In this document: positions 35,273-43,930 of the stretch, piece after piece
Layout: each line of letters begins with the position of its first letter
Position numbering within the stretch: the first letter of the stretch is position 1
NCBI GenBank assembly: GCA_013178095.1
Contig: JABLXK010000002.1
Location: 62,001-126,000, forward strand
Direction: 5' to 3'
DNA from: Anaerolineae bacterium
GTDB taxonomy: Bacteria; Chloroflexota; Anaerolineae; Anaerolineales; Anaerolineaceae
DNA: 64,000 nt
Notes under the pieces: generated by a model
What the model was told of the DNA's origin: nothing
The model's database searches: none
The model's input: only the letters and a program-made list of their open reading frames with translations
Translations under genes and position numbers: made by a program

Positions 35273-36592
35273 ATGGGTCGAATTAAAACTATCATCATGG
35301 GAGCCGCCGGGCGAGATTTTCATAATTTCAACACTTATTACCGCGGCAATCAGGAGTATGAGGTCGTTGCTTTCACAGCCACACAAATCCCGAACATCGA
35401 GGGACGCAAGTATCCGAAGGAATTAGCGGGAGAGCTGTATCCGGAAGGAATTCCGATCTATCCGGAAAGCGAGTTGAATTCGCTGATCAAGCAGCATAAT
35501 GTCGATCAAGTCGTTTTTGCCTACAGCGACGTACCGCATGAGTACGTCATGCACAAAGCTTCACAAGTTCTCGCAGCCGGGGCGGATTTCCGCCTGATGG
35601 GCACTCGCACCACGCAAATCAAATCCAGCAAACCGGTGGTTTCGGTTTGCGCCGTGCGCACCGGCTCCGGCAAGAGCCAGACCACGCGCGCTGTTTCCAA
35701 AATCCTGATCGAAATGGGATACAAAGTCGCGGCCATCCGGCACCCCATGCCGTACGGCGATCTGGTTAAACAGCGTGTACAGCGTTACGCGTCCTACGCC
35801 GACCTGGATAAACACGAATGCACCATCGAGGAACGCGAGGAATACGAACCGCACCTCGATAACGGTGTGATCGTGTATGCCGGCGTGGATTACGCGGATA
35901 TCCTGCACCAGGCGGAAAGCGAGGTCGATATCGTTTTATGGGACGGAGGCAACAATGATTTCTCATTCTACGTGCCTGATTTCTCCATCGTTGTTGCCGA
36001 CCCGCATCGGCCGGGACACGAGGTCAGCTACCATCCCGGTGAGACCAACCTGCACCTGGCGGATGCTTTCGTGATCAACAAAGTCGATACCGCCGACTCG
36101 GAAAACGTGATCAAAGTACGCGAATCGCTCACCCGCATCAATCCCGAAGCGATCATCATCGAAGCGGCTTCCCCGCTGTTCGTGGATGATCCTTCCGGCA
36201 TCAAGGGCAAGCGCGTGCTGGTGATCGAGGACGGGCCAACCCTGACTCACGGTGAAATGAAATACGGCGCAGGCTGGGTGGCGGCGCGGCGCTTCGGAGC
36301 GGCCGAGATCGTCGACCCGCGGCCCTTCGCGGTGGGCAGCATTGCGGCGACCTACCAGAAGTATTCCGGCACAGGGCCGATCCTGCCGGCCATGGGTTAC
36401 GGCGACGCCATGATCGCGGATTTGGAACAAACCATCAATCGCTCCGACGTGGACATGGTCATCTCGGCTACTCCCATCGATTTGACACGCGTGATCAAGA
36501 TCAACAAACCCATGCAGCGCGTGCGCTACGAACTGCAGGAGATTGGCACTCCGACCTTGAAAGATCTGCTGGCCAAGAAATTCGGAAAATAA
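35273..36592 (+). CDS. Cyclic 2,3-diphosphoglycerate synthetase homologue (P-loop GTPase-like)
   Basis: 439 residues resembling archaeal cyclic 2,3-diphosphoglycerate synthetase, which closes 2,3-bisphosphoglycerate into a cyclic thermoprotectant. Visible: an N-terminal Rossmann-like domain (IIMGAAGRDFHNFNTYYRGN), then a P-loop in VCAVRTGSGKSQTTRAVSKIL (about residue 130), DIVLWDGGNNDFSFY as a Walker B-like region, and VINKVDTAD resembling the NKxD base-binding motif. Bacterial members are often annotated only as GTPases, and the activity here is unproven. AAGGAGAA precedes the ATG. It stands alone between argS (29 bases) and its own terminator. Confidence 0.75.
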   Translation: MGRIKTIIMGAAGRDFHNFNTYYRGNQEYEVVAFTATQIPNIEGRKYPKELAGELYPEGIPIYPESELNSLIKQHNVDQVVFAYSDVPHEYVMHKASQVLAAGADFRLMGTRTTQIKSSKPVVSVCAVRTGSGKSQTTRAVSKILIEMGYKVAAIRHPMPYGDLVKQRVQRYASYADLDKHECTIEEREEYEPHLDNGVIVYAGVDYADILHQAESEVDIVLWDGGNNDFSFYVPDFSIVVADPHRPGHEVSYHPGETNLHLADAFVINKVDTADSENVIKVRESLTRINPEAIIIEAASPLFVDDPSGIKGKRVLVIEDGPTLTHGEMKYGAGWVAARRFGAAEIVDPRPFAVGSIAATYQKYSGTGPILPAMGYGDAMIADLEQTINRSDVDMVISATPIDLTRVIKINKPMQRVRYELQEIGTPTLKDLLAKKFGK

Positions 36593-36621
36593 TTCACCCA
36601 AATCACAGTTGAAAAAAATTA

Positions 36622-36663
36622 AGGAGAGACAGTCATACCGATTGCCTCTCCTCATTTTTTTTG
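36622..36663 (+). terminator. Intrinsic terminator after the cDPG-synthetase homologue
   Basis: AGGAGAG (36622-36628) pairs with CTCTCCT (36646-36652), 17-base loop, followed by CATTTTTTTT. It separates this gene from obgE. Confidence 0.6.
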
Positions 36664-36680
36664 ATAAATAATACCTGCTT

Positions 36681-36686
36681 TATAAT
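36681..36686 (+). promoter_or_regulatory. obgE -10 box, leaderless start
   Basis: Perfect TATAAT ending seven bases before the obgE ATG with no ribosome binding site between; TTGATA-like sequence lies upstream but spacing is short (14). The transcript should start at or beside the ATG. Confidence 0.5.
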
Positions 36687-36692
36687 AAGCCC

Positions 36693-37964
36693 ATGTTTGT
36701 TGATGAAGTCGAAATTGAAGTCAGTTCCGGAAAAGGCGGGGATGGCATGGTCCATTTCCATAAGGAAAAGTACGTCAACCGCGGCGGCCCCGATGGCGGG
36801 GATGGGGGCAAGGGCGGCGATATTGTTTTTCGAGTTAACCCGCACATGAACACGCTCGAAGTTTTCCGCCACCGCAGCGTATACAAAGCGGAAGACGGCA
36901 AACGCGGAGGTGTGAATAATATGACCGGAAAGTCAGCACCCGATCTGGTGATCGAGGTGCCGCCCGGAACGCTGGTAAGCGACAAGTCCAGCGGGGATGT
37001 GTTATTTGATTTGGTTGAAAGCGGAGATGTTTTTGTGGCTTGCCAGGGAGGACGCGGCGGGAGGGGAAACTCCAGATTTGCCAATGCCCGCCGTCAGGCG
37101 CCGCGTATCGCCGAGAAAGGCGAGCCGGGACAGGAGAAGACGCTGCACCTGGAACTCAAGCTGATCGCAGATATCGGTATTATCGGCATGCCCAACGCCG
37201 GCAAGTCGAGCCTGCTGGCGGCGGTCACCAATGCCAAACCGAAAATTGCCAATTACCCTTTCACTACCCTGATACCCAACCTGGGCGTGGCTGTATTGAA
37301 CGACGAAGCCACCCTGGTACTGGCGGATATACCCGGTTTGATTGAAGGCGCGCACACCGGACTCGGTTTGGGAGACGCGTTTCTCAAGCACATCCAGCGA
37401 ACCAGGGTATTGATCCATTTACTGGACGGCACTTCGGCCGACCCATTGGCGGACTATGCCCAGATCAACGCTGAACTGGCATTGTTCGATCCCGAATTGG
37501 GCAAGAAACCGCAGGTGGTGGCCTTGAACAAAATCGATTTACCAGAGGTGGCTGAACGGCTGCCCCTGATTGAAAAAGCATTCAAACAGAAAAATGTCTG
37601 TCTGAACCCGGTTTCGGCGGTATCGCGGCAAAATCTGACTGAGATCCTCTGGAAAGCGCATCGGGAATTGGTCAATTTGCCGGAGGAAATAAGCGAACCC
37701 AATCTGCCGGTTTACCGTCCCGAAGCCAGAGAAAGCGCATTCGAAATTGTGCGCCTGCCGGATGGCTGGCAGATCAAAGGCGAGGCGATTGAACGCGCCG
37801 CCGCCATGACATACTGGGAGTATTTCGAATCAGTGCGCCGTTTTCACCGTATCCTTGAATCGATGGGCGCGGAAGCTGCCCTGACCGAGGCCGGCGTTCA
37901 GGAGGGTGATCGGGTGATGATTGGCCGGCACGAATTGGTGTGGAGTGAAAATTGGCAGGATTGA
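36693..37964 (+). CDS. obgE: Obg/CgtA-family ribosome-associated GTPase
   Basis: Large-subunit assembly GTPase. 423 residues in three parts: glycine-rich Obg fold (about 1-158; GGDGGKGGDIVF), G domain (about 159-330; IIGMPNAGKSS, the G3 DIPGLIEG, the NKID base motif), and a C-terminal OCT domain (about 345-423) found in Gram-positive and Chloroflexi Obg proteins. The ATG is not preceded by a Shine-Dalgarno, but a TATAAT box ends seven bases before it, suggesting leaderless translation. nadD overlaps its 3' end by 13 bases, the common obgE-nadD arrangement. Confidence 0.96.
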   Translation: MFVDEVEIEVSSGKGGDGMVHFHKEKYVNRGGPDGGDGGKGGDIVFRVNPHMNTLEVFRHRSVYKAEDGKRGGVNNMTGKSAPDLVIEVPPGTLVSDKSSGDVLFDLVESGDVFVACQGGRGGRGNSRFANARRQAPRIAEKGEPGQEKTLHLELKLIADIGIIGMPNAGKSSLLAAVTNAKPKIANYPFTTLIPNLGVAVLNDEATLVLADIPGLIEGAHTGLGLGDAFLKHIQRTRVLIHLLDGTSADPLADYAQINAELALFDPELGKKPQVVALNKIDLPEVAERLPLIEKAFKQKNVCLNPVSAVSRQNLTEILWKAHRELVNLPEEISEPNLPVYRPEARESAFEIVRLPDGWQIKGEAIERAAAMTYWEYFESVRRFHRILESMGAEAALTEAGVQEGDRVMIGRHELVWSENWQD

Positions 37965-38584
37965 GCGGCAAGAGAAAACGATTGGGGATTTTCGGCGGGA
38001 CGTTCGATCCTCCGCACGTAGGCCATTTGATCCTGGCCATGGAAGCTTACGATCAATTGCACCTGGATCGGGTGCTGTGGGTGCTTGAACCCAATCCTCC
38101 GCACAAGGCGGGAAAAAAGCTAACCCCGATTGATATTCGCATCGAAATGGTGCTAGCGGCAATCGACGAGGATGAAAAATTCGAACTATCCCGCGTGGAT
38201 ATTGACCGGCCGGGGCCTCATTTCGTGGTGGATACCATGCGCTTGCTGAGGCAGCAATACCCTGAAGAGGATCTGGTATTCCTGATGGGCGGAGATTCAC
38301 TGCGCAACCTGCCAACCTGGCTGGAGCCGGAATCGTTCATCCAGGCTTGCGACCGGTTGGGCGTCATGCGCCGGCCGGGCGAGGTGATCAATATGCGCGA
38401 CATCGAAGAACGCCTGCCGGGAATTTCGCAAAAGATTGAATTCATCGATGCGCCTCTTCTGGAAATATCCTCCAATCAGATTCGTTCTCTGGTGAGCCAA
38501 AAAAAACCTTACCGCTATTATCTTCCCATCGATGTATTTCAGATCATCAAAGCGGAAAACCTGTATCAGGATGAAAGCGATTAA
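37952..38584 (+). CDS. nadD: Nicotinate-mononucleotide adenylyltransferase
   Basis: Makes deamido-NAD from NaMN and ATP. 210 residues. Nucleotidyltransferase motifs: GIFGGTFDPPHVGHLI at the N-terminus (HxGH) and the ISSNQIRSLV version of ISSTxxR near residue 175. The start is a TTG at 37952, inside the obgE 3' end, supported by a TGGAGTG ribosome binding site; two other TTG codons at 37961 and 37982 are possible, so the exact N-terminus is uncertain by ten residues. Confidence 0.93.
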   Translation: MAGLSGKRKRLGIFGGTFDPPHVGHLILAMEAYDQLHLDRVLWVLEPNPPHKAGKKLTPIDIRIEMVLAAIDEDEKFELSRVDIDRPGPHFVVDTMRLLRQQYPEEDLVFLMGGDSLRNLPTWLEPESFIQACDRLGVMRRPGEVINMRDIEERLPGISQKIEFIDAPLLEISSNQIRSLVSQKKPYRYYLPIDVFQIIKAENLYQDESD

Positions 38585-38644
38585 TAAATACCGGTAAAAT
38601 ATTGAAGTGAATTGTCGATCTGATGAAATTGTCACGAGGATAAG

Positions 38645-39313
38645 ATGAGAAGAACGATCCTAATCATTTTCCTGGCTGCCGTGTTCTTTTCGGGCTGCAT
38701 TTTGCTGCCGGAAACAACCCTTACCCCAACCGCCGTACCGGCGATTGAAAGAACCAATACCACTGAACCGGCGATAGAGCTTACTGCCACGGTTCCCGGT
38801 ACCGCGACTTTAATACCGTCTGTCACCCAAACGTTGGTTCCAACGGTCACACTAACGCGAACGCAAACACCGGTACCCACCAGAACGGCAACACCAACCA
38901 GAACGGCGACACCCACCCAAACCGCCACGCCGGCGCCTTACGTGCTGCAGGAGGAAACGCCTGCGTATATTGAAAATTTCGCCCATCCCGACGCAGGCTG
39001 CGAATGGATGGGAGTGGCCGGGCAAATATTCGGCGCTGATGGGAAACCACAGCTCAACCTGGTGGTGGTGGTCAAAGGCAAGCTTGGTAAAAACAACCTT
39101 GACCTGGCAGGCGTCAGCGGAATCCCCGAAGCGGATATATACGGTCCGGGAGGATACGAGATCCAATTGGCGGATAAACCCTCCGCAAGCACGCAAAGCT
39201 TGAGCATCCAGGTTTATGATTTAAATGGCAACGCGCTTTCCGATGCGTATGCTTTCGATACTTACCCGGATTGCACGCAAAACCTGATCGTGATCAATTT
39301 TGCTGCCCGATAA
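38645..39313 (+). CDS. Lipoprotein with Thr-Pro-rich linker
   Basis: 222 residues. Signal peptide with lipobox (VFFSGCI, Cys18), a 70-residue Thr/Pro/Val linker with the short tandem unit PTRTAT/PTQTAT around residues 80-98, and a 120-residue C-terminal domain starting YIENFAHPDAGCEWMGVAGQ. I do not recognise a named family for this domain; two cysteines (GCEW, DCTQ) may form a disulfide outside the cell. AGGAT precedes the ATG. It heads the run of surface-polysaccharide genes, 11 bases before the Wzz-like gene. Confidence 0.7.
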   Translation: MRRTILIIFLAAVFFSGCILLPETTLTPTAVPAIERTNTTEPAIELTATVPGTATLIPSVTQTLVPTVTLTRTQTPVPTRTATPTRTATPTQTATPAPYVLQEETPAYIENFAHPDAGCEWMGVAGQIFGADGKPQLNLVVVVKGKLGKNNLDLAGVSGIPEADIYGPGGYEIQLADKPSASTQSLSIQVYDLNGNALSDAYAFDTYPDCTQNLIVINFAAR

Positions 39314-39324
39314 AGGGAAAAACT

Positions 39325-40113
39325 GTGAATACTCTCAGCTTTTTGGACCTGCTAAAAACCGTAACAGCCCGCTGGTATTGGCTGGTTACCGCGATGATCA
39401 TTGGCGGTTTGTTGGGATGGGGCGTCTCGACGCTCAAGAAACCGATCTACGAAGCCAACGCGGTTTTCACGGTAACCATCGATTATACCCAAACTGGCGC
39501 ATTGACGGACGTCGAAGAGGATCAGGCGATGCGCGGGGTGGGAGACATTATCTTCTCGGATGAGGTTGTCAGCGCAACGCTGGCGGCTCTGCAGCAAGAA
39601 GGATTGGAACTTTCACGCGACGAATTTTTCGATGACGCAGTCTTTGACCGCGAGGAATTCCGCTGGGCAATTCGTTATCGGGATGCAAACCCCGAGATCG
39701 CTTTGCAGGTTATAACGGCCTGGCAGGAGCAAGCGGATCGTATTCTGAAAAGTTCGCTGGAGCACGCGCGGCTGGCGGCTTCTTATCAACGCGTGCTAAA
39801 TGGATTGGAATTTTGCTTGCAGCGCAGCACGCAAACCAGCGAAGCGTTGGTGGATTGTTCGGTGGAAAATTTGGATGAAGTAACCACAGCGATCAGCAAT
39901 GCCAGCTCCTTGGTTGAGACGGAATTGGCGCAGAGCCGCGGCTTGTTCTCGGCTTTGGCGGTCGTGCTATCCGATCAGGGTGACCTGCCTGTCAAGCCGG
40001 TGAGATACCAAACCAATATCCAGGTACTCAGCGGCATGGTGATCGGGTTGTTGAGCGCGATCCTGATCTTGAGTATCCGCTTTCAAATGAGGAAAACCTC
40101 CGGCAATGGGTGA
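39325..40113 (+). CDS. Wzz-like polysaccharide chain-length regulator
   Basis: 262 residues from a GTG at 39325. A longer ORF start at 39271 would overlap the lipoprotein gene; AGGGAAAA lies right before the GTG. Two membrane segments, near residues 20-40 (WYWLVTAMIIGGLLGWGVS) and 232-252 (VLSGMVIGLLSAILILSI), flank an extracytoplasmic domain, the topology of Wzz/PCP proteins that set chain length. The cytoplasmic kinase domain of BY-type fusions is absent. The stop overlaps the polymerase/ligase gene as ATGGGTGA. Confidence 0.75.
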   Translation: MNTLSFLDLLKTVTARWYWLVTAMIIGGLLGWGVSTLKKPIYEANAVFTVTIDYTQTGALTDVEEDQAMRGVGDIIFSDEVVSATLAALQQEGLELSRDEFFDDAVFDREEFRWAIRYRDANPEIALQVITAWQEQADRILKSSLEHARLAASYQRVLNGLEFCLQRSTQTSEALVDCSVENLDEVTTAISNASSLVETELAQSRGLFSALAVVLSDQGDLPVKPVRYQTNIQVLSGMVIGLLSAILILSIRFQMRKTSGNG

Positions 40114-41560
40114 CGCTCTTCGGACGATCAGCCGATATAGCTGGTTCGCGCTGGTTGCCGTGCTTCCGATCAGCAGCATGCCGTTTGTAGCGCGAATGCT
40201 GGGTTCCGATTCCGTAGCCAGCCCGGCAATCCTGTTTCTAATTGTCCTCATGCTGACCTGGTTTTTACCCGGATTCCGGAACAACAAGCGGTTTTCTGGC
40301 CATATTTTTCCGCTGTTCTTGTTTTGCATAGCCGCTCTGATTGCGACCATGCTTTCCCTCTTCTATTATGTTCCGGCTTTCAAAGGAATCGATCAATTTG
40401 CCCCGACCATTTCAGCATTTTCCACGCTGCTGATCGGCTTTTGCTTCTTCATCGCAGCCAGCTCTTTTGTGGAATCCGAAAAGGATCTGCAGCTTACCAT
40501 AAGGATCATCAACTGGAGCGGGTTAATAATGCTTGTGTGGTGCGCCATGCAAGCCTTCTTTTGGTACGGGCCGGGGCATTATCCGCAATGGATGTTCGAT
40601 TTCCAGGGAATGGTCTCCGCGCGCGTTCTCTACCGTCAGCGCATCAATGGTTTTGCGTTGGAACCGTCCTGGCTGGCGCACCAATTGAACATGCTCTACC
40701 TGCCATTATGGCTGGCCTGCACCTGGAATAGGCATTCGTTTCATCCCTTCCGGTTGGGATTTCTCACTTTTGAGAATATACTGCTGCTCGGCGGTATCGG
40801 CGCCTTATTGCTTACACTCTCGCGCGTGGGCGTGGCTGCTTTCCTCCTTACTCTAATGCTGATCGGTGTCATGGCGCACGGAAAGATCGTAACTGCCATT
40901 CAAAATCGGCTGCGGACAAAAAAGGAAAATAATGCCACCAACCCCAGGCGAGGCGTGATTTCGGGTTTGATCATCGGGGTATATTTCCTGATTCTCCTGG
41001 GAGTCGCTTACGCGTTCACCAAAGTTGATCCGCGCATGCAGAACCTGTTCACATTCTCTTTTGCACAAGAGGATTCGCTGTTGCGTTTTTTCAATGAATT
41101 GAAGTTCGGCGACCGCGTGATCTATTGGCTGACCGGATGGAATATTTTTAATGCCTATCCCTTGCTTGGGGTGGGACTCGGAAATGCCGGTTTTTATTTT
41201 CCGAAATACCTTCCGGCTTATGGCTGGTCTTTGGTGGAAGTGGAAAATCTGTTGAACCGCACCACACTTTTGCTGAATATTAAAAGTCTATGGCTGCGCC
41301 TGTTAGCCGAGACCGGACTGGTTGGGTTTGCGCTATTTACCGGTTGGTTAATTTCGTTAATACCGGCCTTAATAACGAAAGTACGTTCCCGTTCCTTGAC
41401 TATATCGGCATTGGGCTTCATGGGTTGTTTTGTATTGTTGGCCTTGGTCTTGGAAGGATTCAGCATCGATTCATTTGCCATGCCATATTGGTGGATCTCC
41501 CTCGGTTTGGCAGTTTCCACGGTCAACCCCGAGTCACAACACCCATATGTAAAAAAGTAA
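40106..41560 (+). CDS. O-antigen polymerase/ligase-like membrane protein (Wzy/WaaL superfamily)
   Basis: 484 residues, about twelve membrane segments, with a large extracytoplasmic loop between about residues 310 and 385 containing YPLLGVGLGNAGFYFPKY, the pattern of O-antigen ligase/polymerase family proteins. It overlaps the Wzz-like gene by 8 bases, so the pair probably polymerises and controls length of one surface glycan. Whether it polymerises repeat units or ligates finished chains cannot be told. Glycosyltransferases for the repeat are not adjacent but may be those encoded at 45658-51810. Confidence 0.8.
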   Translation: MGDALRTISRYSWFALVAVLPISSMPFVARMLGSDSVASPAILFLIVLMLTWFLPGFRNNKRFSGHIFPLFLFCIAALIATMLSLFYYVPAFKGIDQFAPTISAFSTLLIGFCFFIAASSFVESEKDLQLTIRIINWSGLIMLVWCAMQAFFWYGPGHYPQWMFDFQGMVSARVLYRQRINGFALEPSWLAHQLNMLYLPLWLACTWNRHSFHPFRLGFLTFENILLLGGIGALLLTLSRVGVAAFLLTLMLIGVMAHGKIVTAIQNRLRTKKENNATNPRRGVISGLIIGVYFLILLGVAYAFTKVDPRMQNLFTFSFAQEDSLLRFFNELKFGDRVIYWLTGWNIFNAYPLLGVGLGNAGFYFPKYLPAYGWSLVEVENLLNRTTLLLNIKSLWLRLLAETGLVGFALFTGWLISLIPALITKVRSRSLTISALGFMGCFVLLALVLEGFSIDSFAMPYWWISLGLAVSTVNPESQHPYVKK

Positions 41561-41572
41561 GGCGATTGCTTT

Positions 41573-43636
41573 ATGGAAGATCAAGGCAAAGGATTGCAGC
41601 GTTTTTTCATCACGATTCTCATGTGTGGATTGGTCATTCTTTTCGCCAGCGTCGTTTTACTGGCCAGGCAATTTACACGGATGGCGAACAATGAAATATT
41701 TTCTGCGACGCCTGTAGTTGAGAACCAGCCGATCGCGACAATCACACCAACCATCAGCATGGAAGCAACCATTGCGCCCGCAACACCCGCAGCCACGCTG
41801 GTTGAACTGGCAGCACAAACCGGCAATGAGACGCTGCTGAGCCTGGAGTCAGAACAAGTACCGGAAAACGACCCGCTGGATTTAACCAGAAGGTTCAACC
41901 ATGTTGCCAATCCACGCGTACAGCTCAAAGAAAAACCAGCCGCGATCGAGAATGGCGCAGAACGAAAATTCTGGGTGTTGGAGGTCGACGAGAATTATTA
42001 CCGGGAAGTCAACGCGGAGCTGGTTTATCAAACACCGCACCTGTATTTTTGGGTGGAAGATGGGCTTGAATACGACCTGGATGATGTTACCCGCCTTTCA
42101 GAAACATTCGAGAACCAAATTTACGTGATCGACCATAAGTATTTCGGCAGCGAATGGTCGCCGGGTGTGGATAACGATCCTCACCTGGTGATCATTTATG
42201 CTCGCGAAATGGGAGGCGCGGCCGGTTATTTCGCCGGGTCGGATTCCCTTATGCCGGAAGTAAGGTCATATTCCAACGTGGCGGAAATGTTCTACCTATC
42301 AGCCGATTATACCGACCTGAAGAGTTCTTTCACTTATGGCGTACTGGCGCACGAGTTACAACACATGATTCATTGGAATCATGACCGGAACGAGACTTCC
42401 TGGATAAACGAAGGGTTTTCGGAACTTGCAGCGGCTTTGAATGGTTATGATATCGGCGGATTCGATTATTACTTCGCATTTGAACCTGACCTGCAATTGA
42501 ACTTCTGGCCTGGAAATGATCAGGGGGATTCAGCCCCGCATTATGGCGCCTCCTACTTATTCGCGCGTTACCTACTGGCGCAATTTGGAGCGGACACGAT
42601 CAAGGAGATTGTCGCCAACCCCAAGAATGGATTTGAGGGACTGGATGATGTACTAGCGGACAAAATGGAGAGTTATGATTCTGCAGGGGATGGAGCAATT
42701 AAACCGGGAGATCGGGTCTTTCAGAATTGGGTGATCGCTAATATCCTGCAAAACGATGATTTGCTCAATGGCATATACGGGTACGGGGAAGAGGCAGGCA
42801 GCCTGCCGGTTTTTTATCCAAGCGATGAGCTGAATTGCACTGACGATACCGTGTGGCTGGAAAGGACAGTCAACCAATACGGAACGGATTATATTCACAT
42901 CACCTGTGAAGGCGATTTTAAAGTCGAATTGGAAGGCGAATCGACGATTCCATTAATGCCAGTTGATCCTTACTCCGGTCAATATTATTTTTGGTCGAAT
43001 ACAGGCGACGAATCGCATATGACGCTCAGCCGCGAGTTCGATTTTACCCAAGTCAATACACCAATCGAACTCAGTTACTGGACCTGGTACGACATCGAAC
43101 GGGATTACGATTATCTGTATCTGACCGCTTCAATCGATGGAATCAACTGGCAAATTCTGGAACCCACATCCTGTACGCGGGAAAATCCCACCGGAGCTAA
43201 TTACAGCTGTGGGTACAATGGTTTGACTGCTGGATGGATCAATGAGAAGGTTGACCTTTCCTCATTTGCCGGACAAAAAGTAAAAATCCAGTTCGAATAT
43301 CTGACAGATGCCGCAGTAAATGGAGAAGGATTTTTGATTGATGATATTTCAGTGAATGCGGTTGATTACTTCTCCAATTTTGAAGAGGATGAGGGCGGCT
43401 GGGAAGGGAATGGATTTGTACGTATCAGTAATTTACTTCCGCAGACTTACGCAATTGCTGAAATTCGATCCGATTCTTCATCGGCAGTCAAAAAATGGAT
43501 GCCCGCTAACGGGCTGAAACAAACAATTGCCGTGGAAAGCAATGACTCAAACGGCAGTATCACCTTGGCTATCAACGGCCTGGCCCGCTTTACCCACATT
43601 CCCGCGGATTATCGAATTAGAATAATCCCGGATTAA
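41573..43636 (+). CDS. Membrane-anchored M6-like metalloprotease (immune inhibitor A-like)
   Basis: 687 residues. One N-terminal membrane anchor (about 11-35), a Thr/Pro-rich linker, then a gluzincin-type protease region: HELQHMIHWNHDRNETSW with HExxH from His260 and the following NEGFSE supplying a third ligand Glu, as in immune inhibitor A (peptidase M6). Residues about 430-687 are beta-sandwich-like, probably adhesion or carbohydrate-binding domains, with LTASIDGINWQ and FLIDDISVNA. The active site faces outward. It follows the O-antigen ligase-like gene by 12 bases; a role in surface remodelling is inference. Confidence 0.78.
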   Translation: MEDQGKGLQRFFITILMCGLVILFASVVLLARQFTRMANNEIFSATPVVENQPIATITPTISMEATIAPATPAATLVELAAQTGNETLLSLESEQVPENDPLDLTRRFNHVANPRVQLKEKPAAIENGAERKFWVLEVDENYYREVNAELVYQTPHLYFWVEDGLEYDLDDVTRLSETFENQIYVIDHKYFGSEWSPGVDNDPHLVIIYAREMGGAAGYFAGSDSLMPEVRSYSNVAEMFYLSADYTDLKSSFTYGVLAHELQHMIHWNHDRNETSWINEGFSELAAALNGYDIGGFDYYFAFEPDLQLNFWPGNDQGDSAPHYGASYLFARYLLAQFGADTIKEIVANPKNGFEGLDDVLADKMESYDSAGDGAIKPGDRVFQNWVIANILQNDDLLNGIYGYGEEAGSLPVFYPSDELNCTDDTVWLERTVNQYGTDYIHITCEGDFKVELEGESTIPLMPVDPYSGQYYFWSNTGDESHMTLSREFDFTQVNTPIELSYWTWYDIERDYDYLYLTASIDGINWQILEPTSCTRENPTGANYSCGYNGLTAGWINEKVDLSSFAGQKVKIQFEYLTDAAVNGEGFLIDDISVNAVDYFSNFEEDEGGWEGNGFVRISNLLPQTYAIAEIRSDSSSAVKKWMPANGLKQTIAVESNDSNGSITLAINGLARFTHIPADYRIRIIPD

Positions 43637-43845
43637 CCAGCTTGTTTATACCGTTCCAATTCCGCTTCCAATTCTTCGCGTTTGGCTTTGGCGGCTTCCT
43701 GCATTTGTTCCCGTAAAATTTTTACCTTTTCTTTGATTGCCAGGCGGACTTCGTCACCGCTTTCAGGAGCAAGCAGGGTGACGACCAGTGCGCCTGCGGC
43801 TGCCCCGATGAAAGCTCCAGCCAGAAAATTAAAAAATTTTTTCAT
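43633..43845 (-). CDS. YtxH-domain small membrane protein
   Basis: 70 residues. N-terminal membrane helix with small residues (FLAGAFIGAAAGALVVTLLAP) followed by SGDEVRLAIKEKVK and a charged coiled-coil tail, which is the YtxH/gas-vesicle-like arrangement. Function in general is unknown, often stress-related. Its end overlaps the convergent protease gene by 4 bases. AGAAAACGC precedes the ATG. It is 85 bases downstream of the PfkB gene. Confidence 0.75.
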   Translation of the reverse strand: MKKFFNFLAGAFIGAAAGALVVTLLAPESGDEVRLAIKEKVKILREQMQEAAKAKREELEAELERYKQAG

Positions 43846-43930
43846 GTGCGTTTTCTCCGATGAACTTGATTATAACGTACCCGTAACAGGAGATCATTTA
43901 TTAGTACGTAAAAAAGGTAAAAGCATCCCC

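Noticed and set aside
38868..38940. Short DNA tandem repeat
   Set aside because: It is the coding sequence of the PTRTAT/PTQTAT linker of the lipoprotein and needs no separate explanation.
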